This document shows, in pieces, positions 17,240 through 25,783 of a DNA stretch of 64,000 nucleotides; within the stretch, counting starts at the first letter, position 1; every line of letters starts with the position of its first letter. Made by a program: the position numbers and the translations under genes. Below the pieces are notes generated by a model. It was not told the origin of the DNA. It saw nothing but the letters and a program-made list of their open reading frames with translations, and did no database searches. The DNA comes from Paenibacillus marchantiae (GTDB lineage: Bacteria; Bacillota; Bacilli; Paenibacillales; Paenibacillaceae). The stretch is taken from NCBI RefSeq assembly GCF_028771845.1, contig NZ_CP118270.1:6076001-6140000 (forward strand), read 5' to 3'.

Positions 17240-18001
17240 TTATACCGAATATTTCGACTGTGCTTTCTCCACTTTGGAGATATAAGCCTGTGTTTCCGAA
17301 GGGAGGCGGTTAAGTACACTCATCAGTTCAGCGTCACTCGATACACCCAGACTCGAAACCCGTCCCGGTCCGGCATTATAAGCAGCAAGTGCCATCTTCA
17401 CCTCGCCACCAAAACGCTGGAGCTGGAGAGAAAGGTATTTGGTTCCACCATCTATATTTTGAGCGGGATCGTAAGCGTTGCTTACTCCCAACCCTGCTGC
17501 CGTCCCATCCATCAACTGCATTAGTCCCTTGGCACCTGCGGAAGACACTACATTTGGATTGAAACCGGATTCTGTATCAATAACCGCCTTGATCAAAGAT
17601 TCAGGCACCCCATATTTGGCGCTCGCTGAGGCAATCAAAGATTCAAAATCTGTAGGTACAGATGCACCCGAATCGACTGCTCCAGTATTTAACAGGGAAG
17701 ATAAAGAAACCACATTACTGTTCGAGGAAGAAACAGAACTTGCATCCGGGTTATACATGCTGCCCAGTTGCAGCCACAACAGACCGTCACTGGATCGTTT
17801 GGAGATCGCAGCAGAATTCACTTCTTCGCCTACGGTACTAGTATTGTTCAAAGTATTTGAATTCGTCCCGAGCAGCCCGTCCATCATACTGGCAAAATCC
17901 ACTGTTGAAGCGGAGTTTCCATCCGATGCATTTGTTTCGTTGAGACTATTGGACAATTGCAGTTCCAGCAACTGCCGCGACGCGCGCGGATCAATCTGCA
18001 T
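17240..18001 (-). CDS. Lytic transglycosylase with SLT domain (YjbJ-like)
   Basis: A 253-residue protein. A Ser/Asn-rich N-terminal half (1-120) is of low complexity. The C-terminal SLT goose-lysozyme-like domain shows YGVPESLIKAVIDTESGFNPNVVS with the catalytic Glu, then GAKGLMQLMDGTAAGLG, DPAQNIDGGTKYL and MALAAYNAGPGRV. It cleaves peptidoglycan glycan strands, forming 1,6-anhydroMurNAc. There is no classical signal peptide; the N-terminus MQIDPRASRQLLELQL resembles YjbJ-type proteins. GGGAGTGA precedes the ATG. Confidence 0.88.
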   Translation of the reverse strand: MQIDPRASRQLLELQLSNSLNETNASDGNSASTVDFASMMDGLLGTNSNTLNNTSTVGEEVNSAAISKRSSDGLLWLQLGSMYNPDASSVSSSNSNVVSLSSLLNTGAVDSGASVPTDFESLIASASAKYGVPESLIKAVIDTESGFNPNVVSSAGAKGLMQLMDGTAAGLGVSNAYDPAQNIDGGTKYLSLQLQRFGGEVKMALAAYNAGPGRVSSLGVSSDAELMSVLNRLPSETQAYISKVEKAQSKYSV

Positions 18002-18124
18002 GAGTTATATTCACTCCCGTATAATGTAAACGTAGATTATGACTTTATTCTACATTATTTTACAGGCAGGTTCCATTGTTTTCAAAAAAATATTCCGATT
18101 TTACAACTTCATTGCGTATATGCG

Positions 18125-18170
18125 AAAAAACCTTCTGCAATCACCCCTTAAGTAAGGTGGAAGCAGAAGG
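18125..18170 (-). terminator. Intrinsic terminator of the DUF4190-like gene
   Basis: A CCTTCTGC/GCAGAAGG outer stem encloses a CCACC/GGGTG inner stem. On the minus strand it is followed by T6. Confidence 0.85.
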
Positions 18171-18243
18171 CTGCAAATAACCAACTCATATCCAGTTCGG
18201 TTATCATTTTTTGTACTGATAATCAGATCATGTTTTTGCTTTA

Positions 18244-18663
18244 TTAACGGGCGAATGGAATCATGAAGAAATAGCTAAGTGTTGCCACTGCGCCAAGTCC
18301 AATGGACCACGCACCCGCCGTTTTCCGGCCATTGACGTAAGCATAGTAACCAAGTACCGCTGCAGCTGGACCAAGGACAATGGACCACATAAATAAGGAT
18401 GCGATACCAAAGGCCAGACCCATATATCCGGAGATTCGGCCAGTAGATTTCATGACACCGTCGTCATCTTCACGCTTCACAGGGGTATGATCGGTTCTTT
18501 CCGTAGGTTCTGTTCGAATAGAACCTGTTGGGGGCGCTACCTCTGCACCATACTCTTCCCTGTGGCTACGTCTTGGATAGTCTACACGCTGACGCTGCTT
18601 TTCATCTAACGGAGTCGTTTTTGGACGTTGCAACGGGTGATCATCTCTACGGTCATTATTCAA
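18244..18663 (-). CDS. Small membrane protein with acidic/basic N-terminus, DUF4190-like
   Basis: A 139-residue protein from a TTG start at 18663, chosen because GGAGG lies 9 nt upstream. The longer upstream frame overlaps the DUF1540 gene and has no such site. Residues 1-75 are hydrophilic, rich in Arg, Asp, Glu and Pro. Residues 80-139 form two or three transmembrane helices with GYMGLAFGIASLFMW and GPAAAVLGYYAY, a DUF4190-like pattern. Function is unknown. The DUF1540 gene lies 34 bp upstream. Confidence 0.65.
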   Translation of the reverse strand: MNNDRRDDHPLQRPKTTPLDEKQRQRVDYPRRSHREEYGAEVAPPTGSIRTEPTERTDHTPVKREDDDGVMKSTGRISGYMGLAFGIASLFMWSIVLGPAAAVLGYYAYVNGRKTAGAWSIGLGAVATLSYFFMIPFAR

Positions 18664-18697
18664 TGCAAAGCACCTCCATATAAATGGGAATGACTGC

Positions 18698-18916
18698 TCA
18701 TTTCGGTTTGAATGTGTGACAGCAAGTTGCAGATGAAGTACGGGCATGATCATGATGATCAGAATCAAAGGTCTCTCCGGCAAATTCCTCATGTAAGCGA
18801 CGGGTGGCATGTTGGTCAATGTCAATCATGATGGCATCAGCCTGGCAGAAATTGTTTTCTCCCCAAAAGTGGCAGTTAGCAACACTGCATTTGACGATCG
18901 GCTTCTCTTGGCTCAT
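18698..18916 (-). CDS. DUF1540 Cys-rich small protein
   Basis: A 72-residue protein whose first 30 residues carry the DUF1540 pattern: VKCSVANCHFW, then NNFCQADAIMI. A His/Asp-rich tail ends in TCCHTF. The Cys and His content suggests metal binding; the family is common in sporeformers but uncharacterised. The ATG at 18916 is preceded by GAGGTGA 5 nt upstream; the in-frame GTG at 18925 lies inside that site. Confidence 0.8.
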   Translation of the reverse strand: MSQEKPIVKCSVANCHFWGENNFCQADAIMIDIDQHATRRLHEEFAGETFDSDHHDHARTSSATCCHTFKPK

Positions 18917-19025
18917 TTTTATCACCTCGACATCTATTGTCTCCGCACCGTAAATCGGCTATTCTCCAACGAAATGCCAGATGATGACATGCTCCTTTAT
19001 ACGCGATGCCAGTTGAAAGAACACG

Positions 19026-19052
19026 CAAAAAAAACCGCCACAAGGGCGGTTT
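19026..19052 (-). terminator. Intrinsic terminator of the YpuI-like gene
   Basis: An 8-bp stem AAACCGCC/GGCGGTTT is followed on the minus strand by a run of about eight T. Confidence 0.85.
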
Positions 19053-19084
19053 TGTCCAATTCGCATATAAGTTAAAAAATGTAT

Positions 19085-19591
19085 TTACGCGTGATTGCGT
19101 TGATTTTGCATCCGACGCTGCGTGAGGTAGTCACTTTCATAAAAGGCCAGATCATCACGCAATTCTTCGTACGTTTTCGATATCTCAAGAATGACATCAC
19201 GTACTGCACGAATCGGCTTATCACGGAATCGGATCGCATCCTGACCAGTGTAAGCATATCTTCCATCTTCGGAGTAACATTCATTTTTAGGATAAAAAAA
19301 GCTGTTTATGCTTTGATGGTATGTGTTATAGAGAGCCTTTTCGGCAAAATCGACATCAAAATTGGCACGACGCAGCACAACGCCAAGTTTTTCGTAAGAA
19401 ACTTCAGAAAAAACGAGCAAATGACGGAGATCCGAAAGAAATCCTTTGTAGAAGGCTGATGACTCCTCCGTCTGATTCTGATCTAGTTCAGGCAAGGCAT
19501 TTTCATTCAAAAATTTTTCGATCCGATCGATAGCCGGTTTTAACTTTTCCCTAGTTGACTCACATGTTTTCTGTACATTGGCTGCTGACAT
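19085..19591 (-). CDS. ypuI: DUF3907 protein (YpuI-like)
   Basis: A 168-residue soluble protein with the DUF3907 pattern: FYKGFLSDLRHLLVFSE (about 48-64), ALYNTYHQSINSFFYPK, and SEDGRYAYTGQDAIRFRDKP. It is all-helical in appearance. The B. subtilis homologue YpuI has no assigned function. AGGGGGAG precedes the ATG. Confidence 0.8.
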   Translation of the reverse strand: MSAANVQKTCESTREKLKPAIDRIEKFLNENALPELDQNQTEESSAFYKGFLSDLRHLLVFSEVSYEKLGVVLRRANFDVDFAEKALYNTYHQSINSFFYPKNECYSEDGRYAYTGQDAIRFRDKPIRAVRDVILEISKTYEELRDDLAFYESDYLTQRRMQNQRNHA

Positions 19592-19879
19592 AAAGGTAGC
19601 TCCCCCTTAAATAAGTCCTTACATATAGATCGGCCAACGGGAGATTCTCCCCTGACCTTGAATTCTCAGGTACTATCCTACCATAAAAAGATGACGAGCG
19701 GTATCCCTTAATCAGGCTTTCCCTTTCTGTCCCTGAACATGCCCATTACACACAGCTCACCTGATGTTCACCTGCATAAAAATAACCGCTTTTCCTAACG
19801 ATAGATATATCCAGTGACAACGATGAAATCAGAGCACTGTAAGATGATTGTCAAAATAAACGAGGAGGTTCCATCCCCT

Positions 19880-21757
19880 ATGTCCAGACCGAAATGGGTT
19901 AACTGGGCCATTGCCGCGGGTGCGGGCGCACTTGCCTTGACGCTTTTGCTTCCGACGTCCAATCGCCCTGTTCCTGCTCCAAGTGCCATGCCCGATTCTC
20001 CACACGAGGAGCATGCGAGCAAACAACGTCTTAAAGTTCAGGATGTAAAATCAACCGATCTGCTGACCCGTGCGGATGCCAAACAACACCTTAACATCAT
20101 GCTTGAGAAGACCTCCAAAATGAACGATGTGCAAATAAGTCAATACGTTAAAGAGCTACAACAAACACATGATCATATACGGTCTATTGATGTAATGAAT
20201 ACCAAGGGATCTCGCAGCCGGCACTTTGACAAAACAGCAGCAAAAGGAAGCAAGATGGAACAGCAAAAGCTGGAACATTCTCTCGCCCTAGCCAAAAAAG
20301 CTGTGAGCAAACGTCAAAGCTTCGAATCTTCTTCCTTTCCTCTAGGCAAGGAAAAGTTTTTTGTTATGGCGCAACCTTCCAAGGATGGAGAACGTGCCGT
20401 CATCGCTCTGTTTAGCCAAAATGTACTGAATGCCGTGGAACAGCATCAGCGCAAAAATTTGCGCATGATCCCTTATCCGCGTGAAGGTAAATTCAAAATC
20501 GAGTCTGTGCACCCCGACACCCTAAAAGAAATTACTGTAAAAACAGGACATGATAATGCCAATGCCAGCCATTTTTACGAAAATGAAATCGTCATCCGTT
20601 TTCGTCAGGATCCAGGTGAACGGGATATGCGCATCATTAAATCTGACCTGCGGACGCAATCGGCACGCAAGCTGGGATACACGTATGTTTTTCGGTCGGA
20701 AAATATGAATTATCAACAATTACATGCTTATTTCGAACGTAAATGGAATCCGCTGTATATGGAACCCCACTACATGTATTTAACCAATGAAACCGTACCT
20801 GAACAAAAAGATGTAACCGTGCCCAATGATATTTTGTTCTCCGACTACCAATGGAACCTGCCCGCCATTGAGACTAACCGTGGCTGGAATATTACGAAGG
20901 GCAACAAGGATGTTATCGTTGCCGTGGTAGACACCGGCGTCGATCTGACTCATCCTGATTTGAAGGGCAAGCTGCTGAAAGGTTATAACGTTGTCGATCC
21001 AGCGAGCAAACCACTTGATGACGTAGGACATGGTACACATGTAGCAGGCATCATCGGCGCTGTTGTGAATAACAACGAAGGTGTAGCAGGCATGAGCTGG
21101 TATAACAAGGTACTACCTGTTAAAGTGCTCGACAATTCGGGGTCAGGCACAACCTATGCTGTGGCAGAAGGCATCATTTGGGCCGCTGATCATGGAGCCA
21201 AGGTCATTAACATGAGTCTGGGTAACTACGCAGATGCCCAATTTCTTCATGATGCTATCAAATACGCTTTTGATCGCGACATCGTATTAATTGCAGCGAC
21301 CGGTAACGATAATACGGAGCGTCCGGGATACCCTGCCGCTTATCCAGAAGTATTTGCGGTATCCGCTACGGATGCGGACATGAACAAAGCTTCCTATTCC
21401 AACTACGGGGATTACGTCGATGTGACGGCTCCAGGCTCCAGCATTGCAAGTACGTATCCGAACAACCAATATGCAGCCTTGTCCGGAACGTCGATGGCAA
21501 GCCCCCATGTAGCGGCACTTGCAGGCTTGATTCGCTCACTCAATCCTGATCTGACCAACACAGAAGTCATGGATCTCATGCGTCAAAGCGTCATAGATCT
21601 CGGAGACCCAGGTCATGACAAGTATTTCGGTTATGGTCAAATCGATGTGTTTAAAGCATTGGAGGCGGCCTCTGGTAACAGTGCCCCACTCCAGTTCTGG
21701 CCACAACATGTGAGACAGCAAATGGATAATACAATGAAAAAGTACATCAAACAATAA
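19880..21757 (+). CDS. S8 (subtilisin-family) serine protease, secreted or membrane-anchored
   Basis: A 625-residue protease from the ATG at 19880, chosen for AGGAGG 11 nt upstream. An N-terminal hydrophobic helix (about 9-26) acts as signal peptide or anchor. A long hydrophilic prodomain (about 30-310) ends near a second inhibitor-like segment (ENEIVIRFRQDPGERDM). The catalytic domain carries Asp351 in VVDTGVDLTHPDL, His384 in GHGTHVAGI and Ser538 in GTSMASPH. The oxyanion Asn is in AATGNDN. The prodomain is far longer than the roughly 80 residues of subtilisin. It is a single gene with no obvious partner. Confidence 0.9.
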   Translation: MSRPKWVNWAIAAGAGALALTLLLPTSNRPVPAPSAMPDSPHEEHASKQRLKVQDVKSTDLLTRADAKQHLNIMLEKTSKMNDVQISQYVKELQQTHDHIRSIDVMNTKGSRSRHFDKTAAKGSKMEQQKLEHSLALAKKAVSKRQSFESSSFPLGKEKFFVMAQPSKDGERAVIALFSQNVLNAVEQHQRKNLRMIPYPREGKFKIESVHPDTLKEITVKTGHDNANASHFYENEIVIRFRQDPGERDMRIIKSDLRTQSARKLGYTYVFRSENMNYQQLHAYFERKWNPLYMEPHYMYLTNETVPEQKDVTVPNDILFSDYQWNLPAIETNRGWNITKGNKDVIVAVVDTGVDLTHPDLKGKLLKGYNVVDPASKPLDDVGHGTHVAGIIGAVVNNNEGVAGMSWYNKVLPVKVLDNSGSGTTYAVAEGIIWAADHGAKVINMSLGNYADAQFLHDAIKYAFDRDIVLIAATGNDNTERPGYPAAYPEVFAVSATDADMNKASYSNYGDYVDVTAPGSSIASTYPNNQYAALSGTSMASPHVAALAGLIRSLNPDLTNTEVMDLMRQSVIDLGDPGHDKYFGYGQIDVFKALEAASGNSAPLQFWPQHVRQQMDNTMKKYIKQ

Positions 21758-21782
21758 CCGTACACTGGATATAAAAAAACAA

Positions 21783-21817
21783 AAGCAGCTGCGCCCCGGG
21801 GCGTATGCTGCTCTTTG
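21783..21817 (+). terminator. Possible terminator of the S8 protease gene
   Basis: AGCAGC pairs with GCTGCT around an inner GCCCC/GGGGC palindrome. Only a short CTTTGG follows, so termination is not certain. Confidence 0.4.
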
Positions 21818-21853
21818 GTATGTTTACCTATTTCCCCGGGGCACCCGCTGCGA

Positions 21854-22111
21854 CTAGCGCTTGCGAGAAGTTGTGCGGGATTTGCTTGATTTTTTCACGG
21901 ATTTTTTCTTACCGTTGTGGCTTGAAACATAACAAGGATCTTCTTCTTTGACCACGACAGGATACATGTGATGATGGATCGGCACACAGTGATGTTTTTT
22001 GATGACTTCGATCGGGTGAATTACGGGTACGATTTGTGGGATGTAATAATCTTCAACAACCTGGATTGGGTCACAAACAATCGGACAAAGCGGTGGACAG
22101 AAATGGTTCAT
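21854..22111 (-). CDS. CotD-like spore coat protein
   Basis: An 85-residue protein. Its first half has the CotD pattern: CPPLCPIVCDPIQVVEDYY, then IPQIVPVIHPIEVIKKHH and VPIHHHMYPVV, rich in His, Pro and Val. The tail is very basic (KKKSVKKSSKS...RKR). Such proteins are deposited in the inner coat of spores. The ATG at 22111 has GGGAG 10 nt upstream; the TTG at 22132 overlaps that site. A mother-cell sigma-K-type promoter would be expected but I did not identify one with confidence. Confidence 0.75.
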   Translation of the reverse strand: MNHFCPPLCPIVCDPIQVVEDYYIPQIVPVIHPIEVIKKHHCVPIHHHMYPVVVKEEDPCYVSSHNGKKKSVKKSSKSRTTSRKR

Positions 22112-22195
22112 TTCAAACCAACTCCCTTTCAAGTGATACTATAACGTATTGCACTGGGTCCAATGTGGATTGGATGTATGTCCGTGTTCCAAAAA

Positions 22196-23716
22196 TTAAA
22201 TAAGCGGGAGCCTGTCCGCTTTAGCCCCACCCTGTTGAGGGGTAATGTTCTTAATAACCCTGCATAATACCCGTAGACCTTCACATAACAGCTCCTGATT
22301 CGTAACCGTGAAGCAGATCCTCAGACTCGCCATATCCGTTTCCCCTACATAACAGGCAGAGCCAGGTAAAAAGGAAACACCTGCGACAAGCGACTGGCGG
22401 TGCAGTTCACGCATATCCAAACCATCAGGCAATTGCAGCCACAAGTTTAGTCCACCATCAGGCAAAGTCCAGTACATCCCGGGAGAACCATGTTCCTCCA
22501 GTACCGTTGATGCGGCAAGAAGCCGGGAATATAACTCATCCCTCAATCGCGCTGTATACGCACTGTATTGATGCTGTATGAACGATTGCAAGGCCTTTTG
22601 TGTAAGCAGCGGACTCCCGAGATCCGCAGTGGATTTGGCTGCAACAAGTCGGGTGAGCACACTTCCGTCTGCAACCGCACACGCCACACGGCAGCCTGGA
22701 GACAGTACTTTGCTGAAGCTTTTGATATATATCACATGCCCCGTCCCATCCATGGATTTAATGGAAGCAGGGGGAGGATCACGGAAATACAGATCGGCGA
22801 ACGGATCATCCTCCAGGATGAGACAATGATAACTTTGAGCAAGATTAAGCAGTTGCGCACGCCGTTTGGCACTCATCGTAATGCCTGTAGGATTGTGAAA
22901 CGTAGGAATGGTATATATCAACTTGGGCGGGTATGTATCACATAACCGGGTTAACAGATCTATACGCATACCATCGTCATCCATTGGCACCGTAATAATC
23001 TTTGCTCCTCTGCTTGTAAACACATCTATTGCTCCGGTATAGCTTGGTGCTTCCATGTATACGACGTCACCAGGACCAACAAACGTACGCGCGACAAGAT
23101 CGATTCCCTGCTGGGTACCGCTCGTAATCAGCATCCGTTCGGGCATTACCCGCAAACCTCTTTCCGCAAAATGCCCGGAAAACGTCTGACGCAGTTCGCG
23201 ATCTCCCTGAAAAGACCCATAGGCAGCCATGCGCTCTGGATGATCCGAGGAAAGCCGGTACGCACTATCGATAATCTCTCGGGTTGGCAACAATTCAGGC
23301 TGAATTGCCGACATATGCAGCTCATATCTAACTTGTGGAGATGCATCAAAATGTCTCCAGAGCTGAGCTCGGGGCAAATAATCCACAAGGGCCATCTGCC
23401 AGTTCCAAGTTGTGCTGGATTCATTTTTTGCATGAGTGCGGTGAGTCCTCTCCATATCCTCCGTTATCTCCAGCTCATGCGCCCCCCGTACATAACAACC
23501 CTTCCCCTGGGAACACGTAATTAGCTGTATGGCTTCAAGCTCGGCATAGGCTTTGGACACAGTGACCAGGCTGACGCCCAGATCTGTGGTCATTTTACGA
23601 ACAGACGGCAGACGGGTTCCAGGCTCGATTAGTCCAGACCTTATTCGGTCAGCAAGTGTAAGGGCAATCTGAATATACAATTTGGTGCTGCTTCCCCGTT
23701 TCAATTCAATATGCAC
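22196..23716 (-). CDS. MocR-type GntR transcription factor with aminotransferase-like domain
   Basis: A 506-residue regulator. A GntR winged helix (about 10-75) has LADRIRSGLIEPGTRLPSVRKM and VSLVTVSKAYAELEA. A fold-type I aminotransferase domain (about 130-500) has SGTQQGIDL, YTIPTFHNPTG, LEDDPFADLY and IYIKSFSKVLSPGCRVA with the PLP-binding Lys. MocR proteins sense PLP or amino acids and usually control the adjacent gene. Here that is the divergent aminotransferase, with a palindromic operator between them. The start is the GTG at 23716 with GGGAGG 8 nt upstream. Confidence 0.9.
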   Translation of the reverse strand: MHIELKRGSSTKLYIQIALTLADRIRSGLIEPGTRLPSVRKMTTDLGVSLVTVSKAYAELEAIQLITCSQGKGCYVRGAHELEITEDMERTHRTHAKNESSTTWNWQMALVDYLPRAQLWRHFDASPQVRYELHMSAIQPELLPTREIIDSAYRLSSDHPERMAAYGSFQGDRELRQTFSGHFAERGLRVMPERMLITSGTQQGIDLVARTFVGPGDVVYMEAPSYTGAIDVFTSRGAKIITVPMDDDGMRIDLLTRLCDTYPPKLIYTIPTFHNPTGITMSAKRRAQLLNLAQSYHCLILEDDPFADLYFRDPPPASIKSMDGTGHVIYIKSFSKVLSPGCRVACAVADGSVLTRLVAAKSTADLGSPLLTQKALQSFIQHQYSAYTARLRDELYSRLLAASTVLEEHGSPGMYWTLPDGGLNLWLQLPDGLDMRELHRQSLVAGVSFLPGSACYVGETDMASLRICFTVTNQELLCEGLRVLCRVIKNITPQQGGAKADRLPLI

Positions 23717-23732
23717 ACATGCACCCTCCCAA

Positions 23733-23808
23733 CTGTTATGATCAGCATTTTACTGTTATACTGCAGTCCGTCTATTATAGTTTATAATATCAGTATAACA
23801 GTGAATAA
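23733..23808. promoter_or_regulatory. Operator region between the MocR regulator and the aminotransferase
   Basis: ACTGTTATACTG at 23752-23763 and CAGTATAACAGT at 23791-23802 are perfect 12-bp inverted repeats, 27 bp apart. A third partial copy (CTGTTATGATCAG, about 23733-23745) and a half site (AATAACAG, 23804-23811) flank them. Between them lie AT-rich -10-like sequences on both strands (TATAAT at 23783-23788 on the plus strand). I infer binding by the MocR protein. Confidence 0.7.
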
Positions 23809-23825
23809 CAGGAGATGAGAATAAT

Positions 23826-25055
23826 ATGAATATCCCTTGGTCCAAAATGGCACAAAATACCCCGTCCTCTGTCGTTCGCGACATGTTACAGGCTGCACAG
23901 GCGCCTGGAATGATTTCTCTAGCCGGCGGTTTACCTGCCCAGTCATCATTCCCGCTTGAAGCCATCCGTGACGCATACGAAAAGGTATTCATGGGTGGTT
24001 CAGCGGCTCTTCAATATGCAGAGACGGAAGGATTCCGACCACTACGTGCCAAAATTGCAGAACGTCTTGAATCCAAGGGCATTCCCGCTTCACCTGATCA
24101 TATGCTTCTGACTACAGGTTCCCAGCAATCCATTGACCTGGTGTGCCGAATCTTGCTCGATCCAGGCGACAGCGTGCTAGTTGAATCACCAACCTATCTG
24201 GCTGCCCTTCAAGTCATTCATTCCTATCAGGCTGAAGCGCACGGTGTTGCCTGTGATGATGACGGAATGTTGCCTGAATCACTGGAGGAACAGCTGCAAT
24301 TGCATCGTCCAAAGCTCGTTTACATTAACCCTACGTTCTCCAACCCGTCAGGTAAAGTATGGAGTCGCGCCAGACGTCAGCAAGCCGTAGACCTGTGCCG
24401 GAAATATGGGGTACTGATCCTGGAAGACGATCCTTATGGTGAAATCCGCTTTAAACCGGAACAACTAGATGCCCCTGCACTGGCGAAACTGGATGCGGAA
24501 TCCTATGAGGGTCCATCCAATGTCATCTACACCAGCACATTCTCCAAAACAGTTGCTCCTGGCCTCCGCACTGGCTGGATACTGGCTGCTCCGGATGTTA
24601 TCCAAATAGCTGCCCGCGCCAAACAGGGGGCAGATTTGCATTCCAGCAGCATCGACCAAAGAGCACTTCATGCACTACTGGAATCTTTCGATCTGGACGG
24701 CCATATTCGCAATATTTCACAGGATTATGAACAACGGATGAGAAAAATGACCACTCTCATGGCTGCAAAATCGTGGGAAGGTATCTCTTGGAACTCACCG
24801 CAAGGCGGAATGTTCCTGTGGCTGCAATTGCCTGAGGGCATGCTGGCCAGCAATCTGTTTACCTATGGAATTCAGGAAAAAGTATGTATTGTACCAGGGG
24901 ATTCATTCTATGCGGGTACACCGGAGCTGAACCGTATGCGGATCAACTTTACTCATACGGATCCAGATCTGCTTCCCGAGGCTGTAGAGCGTATGGATCG
25001 TGCCATTCAACGCTGGCATGCATCATTACAGTCAGACAGTGTAGTTACACTGTAA
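23826..25055 (+). CDS. PLP-dependent aminotransferase, 2-aminoadipate/aromatic type
   Basis: A 409-residue fold-type I aminotransferase of the LysN/MocR-like branch without a DNA-binding domain. Motifs: ISLAGGLPAQSSFP (about 30-43), TTGSQQSIDLVCRI, YINPTFSNPSGKVWS, LEDDPYGEIRF, and YTSTFSKTVAPGLRTGW with the PLP Lys. AGGAG precedes the ATG. It is divergent from, and probably controlled by, the MocR gene. The substrate is not determined by sequence alone; bulky or aromatic amino acids and 2-aminoadipate are used by relatives. Confidence 0.85.
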   Translation: MNIPWSKMAQNTPSSVVRDMLQAAQAPGMISLAGGLPAQSSFPLEAIRDAYEKVFMGGSAALQYAETEGFRPLRAKIAERLESKGIPASPDHMLLTTGSQQSIDLVCRILLDPGDSVLVESPTYLAALQVIHSYQAEAHGVACDDDGMLPESLEEQLQLHRPKLVYINPTFSNPSGKVWSRARRQQAVDLCRKYGVLILEDDPYGEIRFKPEQLDAPALAKLDAESYEGPSNVIYTSTFSKTVAPGLRTGWILAAPDVIQIAARAKQGADLHSSSIDQRALHALLESFDLDGHIRNISQDYEQRMRKMTTLMAAKSWEGISWNSPQGGMFLWLQLPEGMLASNLFTYGIQEKVCIVPGDSFYAGTPELNRMRINFTHTDPDLLPEAVERMDRAIQRWHASLQSDSVVTL

Positions 25056-25112
25056 CGAACTGTCATCCACTGTATCATTAGGAACAATTTCTCATTCCAA
25101 CGAATAACACAA

Positions 25113-25159
25113 AAATAAGGCGTCAGACCCGAGAAAGCTCGAAGTCTGACGCCTTATTT
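25113..25159. terminator. Bidirectional terminator shared by the aminotransferase gene and rnpB
   Basis: A perfect 16-bp stem, 25113-25128 against 25144-25159, has a 15-nt loop. Flanking A- and T-rich bases suit both strands. It ends the plus-strand aminotransferase message and the minus-strand RNase P RNA transcript. Confidence 0.85.
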
Positions 25160-25290
25160 ATATGACCTGCAAGTGCAGGAATTCTTTTGAAGTTTAATCG
25201 CATCCTTCTGATCAGTCAGGCACATCAGGTACAATCGTTCTGTTTGCCCGTGACTGATAGTGGACTGCACTTGTTACAGTTTGTGTTGTA

Positions 25291-25708
25291 GTTAGGAAAG
25301 CTTACCGTAAGCCGGGTTCTGTGCTCTTCGTGGTTCAGACGGGAACTACCCTCCCACCACAAGCGACAATCATCTATCTAGGCCATACATTGCTGCACAG
25401 CTCAAGCGACCAACCTAGACACACCTCGGGCTAAGGCTGCCTTCTCCGAAGAGTCGACTGTGTCCCATTAGGTCTTGCTCCAGATGGGGTTTACCAGGAA
25501 CGAAGTCACCAGCGTTCCTCGGGGTCTCTTACACCTCGGTTCCATCCTTGCCTGTGCCGGAAAATCCGGCCATCGGCGGTCCATTTCTGTGGCACTATCC
25601 TTCAACTCGCGCTGACTGGACGTTATCCAGCATCCTGCCCTGTGGAGCCCGGACTTTCCTCTCGTGGCAACGAAGGCCACCAGCGATTGTCTGTCAAGCT
25701 TTCCGAAC
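25291..25708 (-). ncRNA. rnpB: RNase P RNA (rnpB), type A-like
   Basis: The minus strand carries the catalytic RNA of RNase P, which matures tRNA 5' ends. Hallmarks in order: GAGAGGAAAGTCCGGGCTCC near the 5' end, CACAGAAATGGACCGCCG, GGTAAACCCC, TAGATAGATGATTG, and AGAACCCGGCTTA at the 3' end. GGAAAGCTT and AAGCTTTCC at the two ends pair as helix P1; boundaries are set from that pairing. The GGATAACGTCCAG and GGAGCAAGACCTAATGGG segments resemble E. coli type A rather than Bacillus type B RNA. It has its own promoter upstream. Confidence 0.95.
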
Positions 25709-25718
25709 AACATTACAT

Positions 25719-25747
25719 AGTATACAGGCATTTTAGTTTACAAACAA
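25719..25747 (-). promoter_or_regulatory. Sigma-A promoter of rnpB
   Basis: On the minus strand, TTGTTT (25742-25747), then 17 bp, then TATACT (25719-25724), placed about 11 bp before the inferred 5' end. Confidence 0.75.
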
Positions 25748-25783
25748 GCTTAATCTTACAGGAAGCATTGAACCCGAGTGCTT

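Noticed and set aside
18663..18825. Upstream extension of the DUF4190-like gene to 18825
   Set aside because: It would overlap the DUF1540 gene, lacks a ribosome-binding site and encodes non-conserved sequence. The TTG at 18663 has a strong site.
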